Below, in pieces: positions 27,989 through 36,703 of a stretch of 64,000 nt of DNA (position 1 is the stretch's first letter; every line of letters begins with the position of its first letter). A program made the translations under genes and the position numbers. The notes below the pieces were generated by a model. That model saw only the letters and a program-made list of their open reading frames with translations. It was not told the DNA's origin and made no database searches. Origin of the DNA: Bacillus pumilus (GTDB lineage: Bacteria > Bacillota > Bacilli > Bacillales > Bacillaceae); contig NZ_CP101833.1 of assembly GCF_024498355.1 (NCBI RefSeq), forward strand, positions 787,001-851,000, given 5' to 3'.

Positions 27989-28780
27989 ATGAAAAAATAT
28001 ATGCTGATCTGTTTATGTGTGCTTTTTGTTTCAATGCCTCTGTCAGAAGCAGCAGCCGAGTCTAATAAGCCCATCCACTGGGGATTCGCTAAAAGCAAAG
28101 AGCACAAACCAGCAGATGCTGGAAAGGAAATGACGACACTCCTAAAAAAATATGATGCCTTTTATTTAGGAAACACGAAAAAGAAAGAGATTTACTTCAC
28201 ATTCGACAATGGCTATGAAAATGGGTACACACCGAAAATTTTAGACGTGCTGAAAAAACACCAAGTACCAGGCGCCTTTTTTGTGACAGGGCACTTCGTG
28301 AAGGATCAGCCGCAGCTTGTGAAACGTATGGCAGAGGAAGGACATATCATTGGCAACCACTCCTATCACCATCCAGACTTAACGAAAAAGAGTGCGAAAG
28401 AAATTAAAGAAGAGCTAGACAGTGTAAATGAAGCGGTGTACAAAATTACGGGAAAACAAGATAACCTCTATCTACGTCCGCCGCGCGGGGTATTTAGCGA
28501 AAGAGTATTAAAGGAAACAAAGAGGCTTGGCTACCAAACCGTTTTCTGGTCAGTTGCCTTTGTGGATTGGCATATCCATCATCAAAAAGGAAAACAATAT
28601 GCCTATGATGAAATGATGAAGCAGGCACATCCAGGTGCGATTTATTTACTTCACACCGTCTCACGAGACAATGCCGAGGCACTGGATGAGGCCATCACAG
28701 CTCTTAAAAAACAGGGGTATTCCTTTAAAAGCCTAGACGATCTCATGCTTGAAAAAGTATGGCATCTGCCGCAGCTATAG
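27989..28780 (+). CDS. pdaA: Spore cortex polysaccharide deacetylase PdaA
   Basis: A 263-residue exported NodB-fold deacetylase that removes acetyl groups from N-acetylmuramic acid so that muramic-delta-lactam can form in the spore cortex, a step needed for germination. A signal peptide covers about residues 1-24 (ends SEAAAES). NodB motifs are visible: TFDNGYENGYT with the catalytic Asp, HSYHHPDL with the metal-binding His pair, LRPPRGVF, and the C-terminal LLHTVS. Start ATG follows GGGAAGTGACG. A probable sigma-G promoter precedes it. Confidence 0.94.
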   Translation: MKKYMLICLCVLFVSMPLSEAAAESNKPIHWGFAKSKEHKPADAGKEMTTLLKKYDAFYLGNTKKKEIYFTFDNGYENGYTPKILDVLKKHQVPGAFFVTGHFVKDQPQLVKRMAEEGHIIGNHSYHHPDLTKKSAKEIKEELDSVNEAVYKITGKQDNLYLRPPRGVFSERVLKETKRLGYQTVFWSVAFVDWHIHHQKGKQYAYDEMMKQAHPGAIYLLHTVSRDNAEALDEAITALKKQGYSFKSLDDLMLEKVWHLPQL

Positions 28781-28812
28781 AAAAAAGCTTGCAGAGGAAC
28801 TGCAGGCTTTTT
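28781..28812. terminator. Bidirectional terminator between pdaA and corA
   Basis: AAAAAGC-TTGCAG and CTGCAG-GCTTTTT form a stem around AGGAA, with T-runs in both directions. Confidence 0.8.
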
Positions 28813-28814
28813 GG

Positions 28815-29774
28815 TTATTTAAAAATCCGGAACCACCCTTTATGCTTAAACCATAAAAGCATACCCGAGACGAGCAGACCCATGAAAATAAGTACGCCAA
28901 AATAGCCGTATTTCCAGTGCAATTCAGGCATGTTATCAAAGTTCATCCCGTAAACCCCAACAATAAAGGTCAGTGGGATAAAAATAGTCGACACAATCGT
29001 CAGTGTCATCATAATCGCATTCATCCGATTGGAATTCAGCGTCTGATAGCTGTCTCTTAAATCTGCTGTCATGTCTCTGTTCGACTCGACAATCTCTGTC
29101 AATTTTAGAAGGTGATCATAGATGTCATTGAAATAGGCTTGGCGATTTTTGTCGTTTTTCATCATGTTCATGTTCACGATACGGTATAAAAGGTCTCTCA
29201 TCGGAATAATTGTCCTTCTTAGCTTTAACAAGTCTGACCGAATCCCGAATACTTCGTTCATTAAAGTGCCATACGTTTTATGACCTTCTTCATCTTCAAT
29301 CTCATTTAGCCTGTCTTCAATTTGATAAATAATCGGGAAATAATCGTCAACCAGATCATCAATCAGCATGTAGGCAAGATGTTCAGGTCCACTATTTCGT
29401 GCGTGTTCAGATGCTTTTAGCTTTCGAATCACACGATCAATGTATGGTGCTTCCTTTAAGTGAAAGGTGACAATATAACTTTCACCAACAAACAGATCCA
29501 CTTCCTCTGAACGAAGTGTTTTTTGATTGAGCGCATGAAGAACGAAAAATAAATACTCTTCATAAAAATCAAGCTTAGGCCGCTGTAAATAATGGAAGCA
29601 ATCTTCAATTGAAAGCGGATGAAACTGAAAGAATTCCTTCAGCAACGCCGCTTCTTTTTCCGTTGGCGCATGAAAGTCAATCCAATACCAGGCAATATCG
29701 GGGCTTGAAAGCTGCTGCAATGTTGCATGTTCAATCAAGTCTCCGTTTTTTGTCACTGCAAGTTTTTTCAGCAT
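28815..29774 (-). CDS. corA: CorA-type magnesium/divalent cation transporter (YfjQ)
   Basis: A 319-residue CorA family channel. A long soluble, mostly helical N-terminal domain precedes two C-terminal membrane helices, with the signature YGMNFDNMPELHWKYGYF (GMN motif) in the loop after the first helix (about residue 279). It transports magnesium or related divalent ions as a pentamer. Start ATG 29774 follows GGAGGGG at good spacing; a GTG two codons earlier overlaps the ribosome binding site. Position next to pdaA matches B. subtilis yfjQ. Confidence 0.92.
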   Translation of the reverse strand: MLKKLAVTKNGDLIEHATLQQLSSPDIAWYWIDFHAPTEKEAALLKEFFQFHPLSIEDCFHYLQRPKLDFYEEYLFFVLHALNQKTLRSEEVDLFVGESYIVTFHLKEAPYIDRVIRKLKASEHARNSGPEHLAYMLIDDLVDDYFPIIYQIEDRLNEIEDEEGHKTYGTLMNEVFGIRSDLLKLRRTIIPMRDLLYRIVNMNMMKNDKNRQAYFNDIYDHLLKLTEIVESNRDMTADLRDSYQTLNSNRMNAIMMTLTIVSTIFIPLTFIVGVYGMNFDNMPELHWKYGYFGVLIFMGLLVSGMLLWFKHKGWFRIFK

Positions 29775-29840
29775 ATACACCCCTCCAGACTTGCATTATA
29801 TCATGAAGCAGCGTGCACAAACTTATTCATCTTATCCACA

Positions 29841-29870
29841 AAAAAAGCCGATCTCATGATTGAGATCGGT
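29841..29870 (-). terminator. Terminator of the secreted-protein gene
   Basis: CCGATCTCA and TGAGATCGG form a perfect 9-bp stem with loop TGAT (or ATCA); on the minus strand it is followed by CTTTTTTT. Confidence 0.85.
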
Positions 29871-29906
29871 CCATGTGCGTGTATGATTGATGGATAAAGG
29901 CGAGAA

Positions 29907-30413
29907 TTAAGGACGACGGAAGTTGACGAAACCACCGTTACGGTCAAACCAGCCTCTAAATGCCCAGTTGATGTAACCGCCGTCACCTTTATTTGTGAAA
30001 GATCCATTTTCAAATACCCAAACTCCATAAGTGATGCTTCCGTATTTCACAGTAGCGAACGTTTTGACTCCGCTAAAACGAGTCTCGTAGCCTTGGCTTA
30101 AGTTAAATACCATGACATTGTATTTAGCGCCAGCAGCATAGAAAGCAGACTCCATTAAACCTTTGACAAAGCCTTCACGGTTTGTGTTTGCATTTGCAGC
30201 ATTGATCAGTGCATTTGCAATTCCAAGAACGTCAAAGTTAATGTTTACGTTTGTCGCATTTGTCGATGCTTTACCTTCAGCAGCTTTGTTTAAAACAGTT
30301 TGCTGAACAGTTGTTGAAACTGGAGCAGCTTTTTGCTCAGCAGCATCAGCGAATACTGGTAGTGTTGAAGAAACAGCAGTGGCAAGGGCAACAGAAAGAA
30401 TAGTTTTTTTCAT
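29907..30413 (-). CDS. Small secreted protein of unknown function
   Basis: A 168-residue exported protein. The signal peptide (residues 1-25, MKKTILSVALATAVSS then VFADAAEQ) is followed by an Ala/Thr/Asn-rich linker (to about residue 80) and a domain with repeated aromatic-glycine beta strands: VKYGSITYGVWVFENGSFTNKGDGGYINWAFRGWF and NGGFVNFRRP at the C-terminus. No Cys is present and no enzyme motif is evident. GGAG(A)TCC-type ribosome binding site precedes the ATG. It has its own strong terminator and a TATAAT promoter with a 155-base leader, which suggest high expression. I do not recognise the family; a secreted inhibitor, toxin-like or matrix protein are all possible. Confidence 0.75.
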   Translation of the reverse strand: MKKTILSVALATAVSSTLPVFADAAEQKAAPVSTTVQQTVLNKAAEGKASTNATNVNINFDVLGIANALINAANANTNREGFVKGLMESAFYAAGAKYNVMVFNLSQGYETRFSGVKTFATVKYGSITYGVWVFENGSFTNKGDGGYINWAFRGWFDRNGGFVNFRRP

Positions 30414-30554
30414 TGGTCGGATCTCCTTTGTTTTTGAATTTTTTGGGTCTTCTTTTTCGTAAAACGTGAAACTAGGTGAAGCCGGTAATCAATGAGGTAA
30501 ATATGTTCCTGCAAGATGAAACAAATGATTGCCTAATCCGCTAATTCCTTTGTT

Positions 30555-30580
30555 CACCTCCTTGATATGTCATAATTATA
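30555..30580 (-). promoter_or_regulatory. Promoter -10 box and SD-like stabiliser in the leader of the secreted protein
   Basis: On the minus strand, TATAAT (30580-30575) is followed about 12 bases later by AAGGAGGTG (30563-30555), a near-perfect ribosome binding site that is not next to the real start codon, 142 bases further on. Such sites near the 5' end of a transcript act as mRNA stabilisers (the STAB-SD described for cry3A). It could instead translate a 22-codon leader from the overlapping GTG. Confidence 0.5.
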
Positions 30581-30848
30581 CAAATATTTTTGAAATAGAA
30601 GATATCACCCAGAGGTTCTATTTCTAATTTAAGGAAAATGATCCTAAAATGTTGAATAATCGTGTCGAATATTAGCTAAATTCGACTAAAACTTTCATCA
30701 ATCCAAAAGGAAAATGACCAAGAATAAGGAAGATATAACTGATAAATTCTTGTACTCTTTATATTTAAAAGTATTCAATATAGAGAATGATTCACGCAAA
30801 ATGAAACAATCACATCCGCGTGTGTTTACAGAAAGGAAGAGGAAAAAC

Positions 30849-31718
30849 ATGTGGGAAAAACAGCTGGTGGTTGAGCCGCCATATCACTTTGATCAAGTGC
30901 TCAGACGCTTATCAAGTGATCCATTAAAGGCAGTCGATTTAAACAAAAGAGAAATCAAAGTGCCGATGAGGTTGGATCAAAAGCCGTACGTGGCAGTCGT
31001 TCAAGCCACAGGAACAAAAGAAACGCCTACGTTCCGGGTGCAATCAAACGGCCCTGAGGAACCCATCATTTCTGAAGTGAAGCGGATTTTTGGCATGGAG
31101 CATCAATTACACGTTGTTCATAACCATTTTTCTCAAACGAATCTAGCGTCTATTTTTGAACGTCACATCGGAACACCGCTCATGCTGGACTTTCATTTAT
31201 ATCATTGTTTGATGAAATGCATCATTCATCAGCAGCTCAATCTAGCGTTTGCTTATGAGCTCACGAAACGGTTTGTTCATTCGTACGGTGAGCAAATAGA
31301 AGGCGTTTGGTTTGACCCTTTACCGGAAACCATCGCATCGCTTGAAACAGACGATCTGAGAAAGCTCCAATTCAGTCAGCGGAAGGCAGAATACGTTATT
31401 GATGTATCAAAGCGAATTGTGAGCGGCTCTCTTTGTTTAGAGGAATTACACGATTTGCCGGATATAGAAATTGAGGAACGTCTGCTTCCGATTAGAGGCA
31501 TTGGACCTTGGACGGTTCAAAATGTCCTGATGAATGGACTTGGAAGACCAAATCTCTTTCCGGTAGCAGATATTGGTATTCAAAACGCCATCAAACGGCA
31601 CTTTGACCTGCCTGAAAAACCGACAAAAGAGGAGATGGCAGCCTTAAGCAAGGAGTGGACGCCTTATTTAAGCTACGCTTCCCTTTATTTATGGAGAAGC
31701 ATTGAGACAGATAAATAA
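30849..31718 (+). CDS. yfjP: DNA-3-methyladenine glycosylase, AlkA/HhH-GPD family (YfjP)
   Basis: A 289-residue base-excision repair enzyme that removes alkylated purines. The helix-hairpin-helix motif IRGIGPWTVQNVLM is followed by the GPD region LFPVADIGIQNAIKRHF with the catalytic Asp (about residue 241). The frame is open from 30714, but the 45 extra residues are unlike the family; ATG 30849 is preceded by GGAAGAGG and gives a normal AlkA-type start (MWEKQLVVEPPYHFD). Adjacent to the rRNA methyltransferase gene as in B. subtilis yfjP-yfjO. Confidence 0.88.
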   Translation: MWEKQLVVEPPYHFDQVLRRLSSDPLKAVDLNKREIKVPMRLDQKPYVAVVQATGTKETPTFRVQSNGPEEPIISEVKRIFGMEHQLHVVHNHFSQTNLASIFERHIGTPLMLDFHLYHCLMKCIIHQQLNLAFAYELTKRFVHSYGEQIEGVWFDPLPETIASLETDDLRKLQFSQRKAEYVIDVSKRIVSGSLCLEELHDLPDIEIEERLLPIRGIGPWTVQNVLMNGLGRPNLFPVADIGIQNAIKRHFDLPEKPTKEEMAALSKEWTPYLSYASLYLWRSIETDK

Positions 31719-31814
31719 ATGAAAGGCATTTTCTCTCTTTGTCCAAGTCGTGATATACTAATGAGATGGAATAAAATGAGGACAACCTATAACGGTTCAA
31801 ATAGAACGGAGAGA

Positions 31815-33206
31815 ATGAAATTGAAAGAAAAACAGCAAGGGGCCCTTCTGCAAAAGGGGCAGCAGTTCCCGCTTACCATTAAACGCCTTGGTATTAATGG
31901 TGAAGGGGTCGGTTATTTTAAAAAGCAAGTGGTCTTTGTCCCGGGTGCGCTTCCAGGTGAGGAAGTGGTCGTTGAAGCAACAAATGTACAGGCAAAATAT
32001 GCAGAAGGTACGGTCAGAAAAGTGCGAAAGCGCTCGGAGCATCGAGTGAAGCCGCCATGCCCAGTATACGAGCAGTGCGGCGGCTGTCAGCTTCAGCATT
32101 TGGCGTACGAGCAGCAGCTAAAGGAAAAACGTGATATTGTCATTCAATCAATGGAACGACACACGAAGCTATCGGTCGAAACGCTAGATATTCGACCAAC
32201 GATCGGCATGGAAGATCCGTGGCACTACCGGAACAAAAGTCAGTTCCAAGTAGGGCGGTCTCATAGCGGCGACATCATCGCTGGGCTTTATGGACTGAAT
32301 TCTCATAAGCTTGTGCCGATTAAGGAATGTATTGTGCAGCATCCGAAAACGAACAAAACAACAGGCGTTGTCCGCAAAATTTTAGAGAAATTCGGCGTAT
32401 CGGTTTACAATGAACGGACAAGAAAAGGCGACGTGCGGTCGATTGTCGTGCGAGTCGGCTTTGAAACAGGTGAAGTACAGGTCGTCCTTGTCACATCAAA
32501 ACCTGAATTTCCAAAGAAAAAAGAAATTGCCGAAGCCATTCAAAAACGTCTGCCAGAAGTGACGTCCATTATGCACAATATCAATGGCGAAAAAACGTCG
32601 GTCATCTTCGGGCATAAAACATCTCAACTAGCAGGCAACATGGTCATCCAAGAATTTTTAGGAGACGTCTCATTTGAACTAAGTGCACGTGCGTTCTTCC
32701 AATTGAATCCGAAGCAGACATTAAAGCTTTACGATGAAGCGAAAAAAGCGGCCAAACTGACAGGAAAAGAAAAGCTCGTCGATGCCTATTGCGGCGTTGG
32801 CACCATCGGCATGTGGCTCTCAGATGGCGCAAAAGAAGTCAGAGGAATGGATGTCATCAAAGAATCGATCGATGATGCCAAGAAAAATGCCAAAAAACAC
32901 GGCATGAAACACGCAACCTATGTGACAGGGACAGCTGAACATTGGCTCCCAAAATGGGTCAAAGAAGGCTTCCGCCCTGACGTCATCGTCGTGGACCCGC
33001 CAAGAACAGGCTGCGAAAGCACCTTCTTAGACACCGTCAAACATGTCAAACCAAAACGCTTCGTATACGTCTCTTGCAACCCATCCACACTAGCAAAAGA
33101 CCTGCAATACATGTCAAAAGACTACAAGATCGAATACATGCAGCCAGTCGACATGTTTCCGCATACGGCGCATGTGGAGTGTGTGGTGTCTTTATCCCTT
33201 AAATAA
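31815..33206 (+). CDS. yfjO: 23S rRNA (uracil-5-)-methyltransferase, RlmCD/TrmA family (YfjO)
   Basis: A 463-residue RNA m5U methyltransferase. An N-terminal TRAM domain (about residues 20-75, [27 protein letters not shown]) is followed by an iron-sulfur Cys cluster ([14 protein letters not shown]). A SAM-binding Rossmann domain carries [20 protein letters not shown] and the catalytic Cys in [13 protein letters not shown]. Start ATG 31815 is preceded by GGAGAG; the 32 upstream codons look unconserved. B. subtilis has two members, YefA (RlmCD, U747 and U1939) and YfjO; the neighbour yfjP points to YfjO. Confidence 0.88.
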   Translation: MKLKEKQQGALLQKGQQFPLTIKRLGINGEGVGYFKKQVVFVPGALPGEEVVVEATNVQAKYAEGTVRKVRKRSEHRVKPPCPVYEQCGGCQLQHLAYEQQLKEKRDIVIQSMERHTKLSVETLDIRPTIGMEDPWHYRNKSQFQVGRSHSGDIIAGLYGLNSHKLVPIKECIVQHPKTNKTTGVVRKILEKFGVSVYNERTRKGDVRSIVVRVGFETGEVQVVLVTSKPEFPKKKEIAEAIQKRLPEVTSIMHNINGEKTSVIFGHKTSQLAGNMVIQEFLGDVSFELSARAFFQLNPKQTLKLYDEAKKAAKLTGKEKLVDAYCGVGTIGMWLSDGAKEVRGMDVIKESIDDAKKNAKKHGMKHATYVTGTAEHWLPKWVKEGFRPDVIVVDPPRTGCESTFLDTVKHVKPKRFVYVSCNPSTLAKDLQYMSKDYKIEYMQPVDMFPHTAHVECVVSLSLK

Positions 33207-33724
33207 TAAGGAATTGACGGCTATGATGGACCAAAAACAGCAAATGCGGTCAAACGATTCCAATCATGCATGGACACAGCAGAATTGATGGACCGAAAAC
33301 GAAAACAGCAATAGAAAAGGCACATTATCTAAATGAATAAAAGACCCTTCCAACAGGAGGGGTTTTACTTTAACTAACAATCTATTTTATTTTTTTCCTA
33401 AGCGCTCATTTCGTATTCTCTTCTATCATTGTACTTAGTACTCTATAATGAGACATCCATCAGGAGCCCTCGATTCTCAAACAAATCATTTTTTATTGTC
33501 TCACTCAAATATCAGCTGTATGAATATAAAATAAATTTTAAAAACCCAAAAAGGCATATAATAGCCAATCAGGGTCTTTGGCAAGGTACTCTTTAAACAC
33601 AATTTTTACAGGGAGTTATTAAATATGAGACTGAAAGAACATGAAATATAACAACTTTATACATTCGTAAGAGGCCCACCAAATATTTAATCATTAAAAC
33701 TGCAAAATGATTATTGGAGGGATT
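33207..33724. other. 518-base gap after yfjO
   Basis: The left part contains a hairpin (33340-33368: AAGACCCTTCC with GGAGGGGTTTT) that probably terminates yfjO transcription. An open start at 33625 (ATG after GGGAG) codes for only eight residues (MRLKEHEI) before TAA; past that stop the same frame continues for 12 codons to a second stop at 33690. This could be the relic of a lost gene or a leader peptide. No other gene seen. Confidence 0.5.
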
Positions 33725-34486
33725 ATGATGAATGACAAACAGTTTTCTTCATTTATAAAACAAGCAGATGAACCTTTTGTTGGGTGGGATTTCTCATTCA
33801 TATCTGAAACTGGAAGAATGAAAAGTGAGTTGCTTTCATGGTCATATGGTAGTATAGCTATTTCTCTTGTTCAAAGTGCAAAATCAATACTAGATATGGG
33901 AACAGGTGGTGGAGAGTTTTTATTAAAATTAAGACCTTTTCCAACATCAGTTTATGCTACAGAAGGTTACATGCCTAATGTACCTATCGCAAAAGAACGA
34001 TTAACACCTTTAGGAGTTAAGGTAGTTCAAATTGATAATGATGGAATTCTTCCGTTTGAGACTGGAAAATTTGATCTTATCATCAATCAACATGAGTCAT
34101 TTTCATCTAAAGAGGTGAGAAGAATTATCTCGAAAGAAGGTATTTTTCTAACACAACAAGTCGGTGGACTCGATTGCATAGAGATTAATGAACATCTAAG
34201 GGAACCAATAAATGAGGAATTTATTGATTGGAACTTAAAGCTAGCTTTAAAAGAAATACAGGAGAATCATTGTGAGGTTTTGAAAAGTGCCGAAGAGTTC
34301 CCCATTCTAAGATTTTATGATATTGGAGCATTGGTGTATTATCTTAAAGCAATTCCTTGGCAAGTGCCAGGTTTTGAAATAAGTAATTTCAAGGATGAAT
34401 TATACACCATTCATAAAACCATTGAACAAAAGGGTTATTTTGACGCAAAACAACACCGATTTATTATTTTAGCTAAAGCAATATAG
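33725..34486 (+). CDS. Class I SAM-dependent methyltransferase
   Basis: A 253-residue soluble methyltransferase of the Methyltransf_11 type. The SAM-binding glycine loop is ILDMGTGGGEFLL (about residue 54), followed by VYATEGYMPNVPIAKERL with the acidic ribose-binding residue and FDLIINQHESF at strand 4. The start at ATG 33725 follows TTGGAGGG at ideal distance; an upstream ATG at 33707 lies before the ribosome binding site. The gene looks more AT-rich than its neighbours, as do the next few genes, which hints at an accessory region. Substrate unknown. Confidence 0.8.
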   Translation: MMNDKQFSSFIKQADEPFVGWDFSFISETGRMKSELLSWSYGSIAISLVQSAKSILDMGTGGGEFLLKLRPFPTSVYATEGYMPNVPIAKERLTPLGVKVVQIDNDGILPFETGKFDLIINQHESFSSKEVRRIISKEGIFLTQQVGGLDCIEINEHLREPINEEFIDWNLKLALKEIQENHCEVLKSAEEFPILRFYDIGALVYYLKAIPWQVPGFEISNFKDELYTIHKTIEQKGYFDAKQHRFIILAKAI

Positions 34487-34494
34487 TTGGAAAT

Positions 34495-34524
34495 GGGGCC
34501 TTCGATATATTTGAAGGCTCCATT
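34495..34524 (+). terminator. Hairpin after the methyltransferase gene
   Basis: GGGGCCTTC and GAAGGCTCC form a stem around ATATATTT, followed by ATTCTAATT; weak T-run. Confidence 0.55.
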
Positions 34525-34768
34525 CTAATTCTGAACTAATACCACTCCTGTCAGCACTATCAAATCATAGGGCTTTTACTGGTCATGGATTGACTACATT
34601 CGGGAGAGTTTTTTAACTGCTGCCTTCAAGATAATCACTAATTAAATGCTAGGCTGCTTTTTTCTCCATAACCTTTTATTTATTTTCATGGATCCAAACG
34701 GAATCCTTTATTATATGTAACTAATTGTTGGGCTTAAAAGCATTCCAAAAAAATATAGGAGGATAACG

Positions 34769-35179
34769 ATGAGCCAATTCGAGATCCTGACAAAATACAA
34801 ACCGATGCTTCAGGAGGATCGTATCTGAGAATGGGAAATCGATCAAGCAAATGATGGAACAGCTGAACACCCAATCCAGATGCCCTTTGTGAATGATTCT
34901 GAAACGGTCCGTCACTTTATCGAAGATGTCTATACCTTTGCAGAACAACATCAAGAGATGGAGCTTACTCGCTACAGAGAAATCCTCAAAGAAAATGGCA
35001 TTGAAGGTGGAACGAACGATTTGGGGAATGTGGATGTTTCAGATTTAAATGCACAGTGTGTACTGGCTCTCATCATGGGGGTTGTGATGGCTGAGTGGTT
35101 TTGCGATGGTGCCATCTTCAATTTCTTTAAAAGCGGATCCATATTAAAGTGCCTTGAAAGATTGGATTGTTTGGAGTAA
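34769..35179 (+). pseudogene. DUF6508-type protein gene with in-frame stop codon
   Basis: ATG 34769 after AGGAGG opens a frame that reaches TGA at 34826-34828 after only 19 codons (ends LQEDRI), then continues in the same frame to 35179 as EWEIDQANDG and on to NGIEGGTNDLGNVDVSDLN and GSILKCLERLDCLE. The whole reads as one protein of about 136 residues of the DUF6508 type, in which the stop replaces a Gly codon (GGA to TGA). Internal restart at 34880 would give a 99-residue fragment. Simplest reading: a recently inactivated gene; a sequencing error cannot be excluded. Confidence 0.7.
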
Positions 35180-35228
35180 GGGATGTGTACGTTTGATAAA
35201 AACTGAACATGAATGGATTGAAACAATG

Positions 35229-35263
35229 AAAAACCTAGATGATATGAAATCTAGGTTTTTTTG
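35229..35263. terminator. Bidirectional terminator between the DUF6508 relic and the LysR gene
   Basis: AAAACCTAGAT and ATCTAGGTTTT form a stem around GATATGAA, followed by TTT. Confidence 0.8.
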
Positions 35264-35290
35264 GAACATTTCTTCTGTTTCCGAACAAGG

Positions 35291-36175
35291 TCACGAGCAT
35301 GTTAACTTCCCAGCTTTTTGACGAAATAGATCAAGCAAGAGCTGCTTGGTGTTTTTCAGAAATAGATGAGGTTCCTTATGAGATAAGATTCCTATAGTAA
35401 TAAAAGGGTCCTCCATTTCGATTGGAACTTTCACAAACTCGTCTGACAATGGTGTAGAGGAAAGTACGACTCCGACGGAGGGGAATTCCTTTAGAAATGG
35501 CGGAATTGCTGAAATCTGGCTGATAGTATAAGTGAACGGCTCAATATTTATTCTTGAGAGTTCCTTTTGTAACTTCATGTGATATAAACAACTTTCCCCA
35601 CCTATGATCAGTGGTTGTTGATAAAGATCCTTGATCAATGAAATCGTTCCAACTTGATCTGCCTGCTTTTTTGCGATAATAAAAGACATTTCCTCTTTGT
35701 ACAATTCCTCAAACGGAAGTGGGTTCATCGCCGGTTCTCCTGCAATAGCAAAATCGATCTCCCCCTTGAGTAGCTGTTTGTGAAGGGAATCTGTATTACC
35801 GATGATAAAGTGGCATGTGATATTCGGTTTTTGCTTTCTGAAGGTTTGAAGGACTGAAGGAAGAATAGAGATAGCAATTGGTTCTATGACACCTATATTC
35901 AAGGTTCCGACTTCTTCTTTTTGGAGTTTTTGAGATTGATCTAATACAAAATTCCAGTGGAGAATCAGCTGATCAATCTCTTTGGCAAACAATTGCCCTG
36001 AAGGGGTTAATTCAGCCTCCCATCCTCTCACAAACAATTGAAACCCTAACTCCTTTTCTAATCGTTTGATTTGATTCGTTATCGTCGACTGTGCATAATT
36101 CAATTTTTGAGCGGCTTTTGAAAATGTCCCTTCTTGAATCACGGCTTGAAATGCTTTTAATTCTTTTAAGTCCAT
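35291..36175 (-). CDS. LysR family transcriptional regulator (YusT-like)
   Basis: A 294-residue regulator with the LysR winged helix at the N-terminus (LKELKAFQAVIQEGTFSKAAQKLNYAQSTITNQIKRLEKELG) and a periplasmic-binding-protein-like effector domain. Divergent to a tautomerase and a carboxymuconolactone-type gene, as in the B. subtilis yusQ-yusR-yusS/yusT arrangement. The intergenic palindrome at 36201-36223 is its probable binding site. Effector unknown. Confidence 0.88.
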   Translation of the reverse strand: MDLKELKAFQAVIQEGTFSKAAQKLNYAQSTITNQIKRLEKELGFQLFVRGWEAELTPSGQLFAKEIDQLILHWNFVLDQSQKLQKEEVGTLNIGVIEPIAISILPSVLQTFRKQKPNITCHFIIGNTDSLHKQLLKGEIDFAIAGEPAMNPLPFEELYKEEMSFIIAKKQADQVGTISLIKDLYQQPLIIGGESCLYHMKLQKELSRINIEPFTYTISQISAIPPFLKEFPSVGVVLSSTPLSDEFVKVPIEMEDPFITIGILSHKEPHLFLKNTKQLLLDLFRQKAGKLTCS

Positions 36176-36200
36176 TCCTGATAATCTCCATTCGTTTTAT

Positions 36201-36223
36201 GAATAATATTTTATATATTATTC
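36201..36223. promoter_or_regulatory. Palindrome between the LysR gene and the tautomerase gene
   Basis: GAATAATAT-TTTAT-ATATTATTC is a perfect inverted repeat with 9-base arms in the divergent intergenic region, of the kind bound by LysR regulators. It lies 25 bases upstream of the LysR start. Confidence 0.65.
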
Positions 36224-36287
36224 AATTATACAAAACGAGTGTTGAGACGTAAAATGAAGTAAGACAGAAAGAGGAGTTGACATCCAT

Positions 36288-36677
36288 ATGCCATTTGTAA
36301 GAGTCAGTTATATTGAAACTGAGTACGATAAAGAAAGCTTAGCCTCAGTTAGCCAAACGATCATGAAGGCTCTGATGAAAGAATTTCATGTTCCTGAAAA
36401 AGACTACTTTCAGGTGTTCCATTCACATAAGAAAGAAGAATTTTATTATGACCCCAATTATCTTCTTCGTCATGATAGGGATCATCGTCTCTTATATATC
36501 CATATTACATGTGGTTCAGGAAGAACTTACGAACAGAAGCAGTCTTTATATAAGGAAATAGCTGACCAGTTATATAGCCAACTCCATATACCGAAAGAAA
36601 ATGTATTCATTATGCTGGTTGAGACGGGCTTGGAGAATTGGTCCTTTGGAGAAGGACTTGCTCAAATGATCAAGTAA
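36288..36677 (+). CDS. Tautomerase family protein (YusQ-like)
   Basis: A 129-residue protein of the tautomerase superfamily (Tautomerase_2). It begins Met-Pro, so removal of Met would leave the catalytic N-terminal Pro1. Two beta-alpha-beta units are visible, the second beginning LLYIHITCGSGRTYEQKQSLY. Family members are isomerases or dehalogenases of 4-oxalocrotonate-like compounds. ATG follows AGAGGAG. It forms an operon with the next gene and faces the LysR regulator. Confidence 0.85.
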   Translation: MPFVRVSYIETEYDKESLASVSQTIMKALMKEFHVPEKDYFQVFHSHKKEEFYYDPNYLLRHDRDHRLLYIHITCGSGRTYEQKQSLYKEIADQLYSQLHIPKENVFIMLVETGLENWSFGEGLAQMIK

Positions 36678-36703
36678 CGAAATGAATGGAAGGGGAAATA
36701 GAT

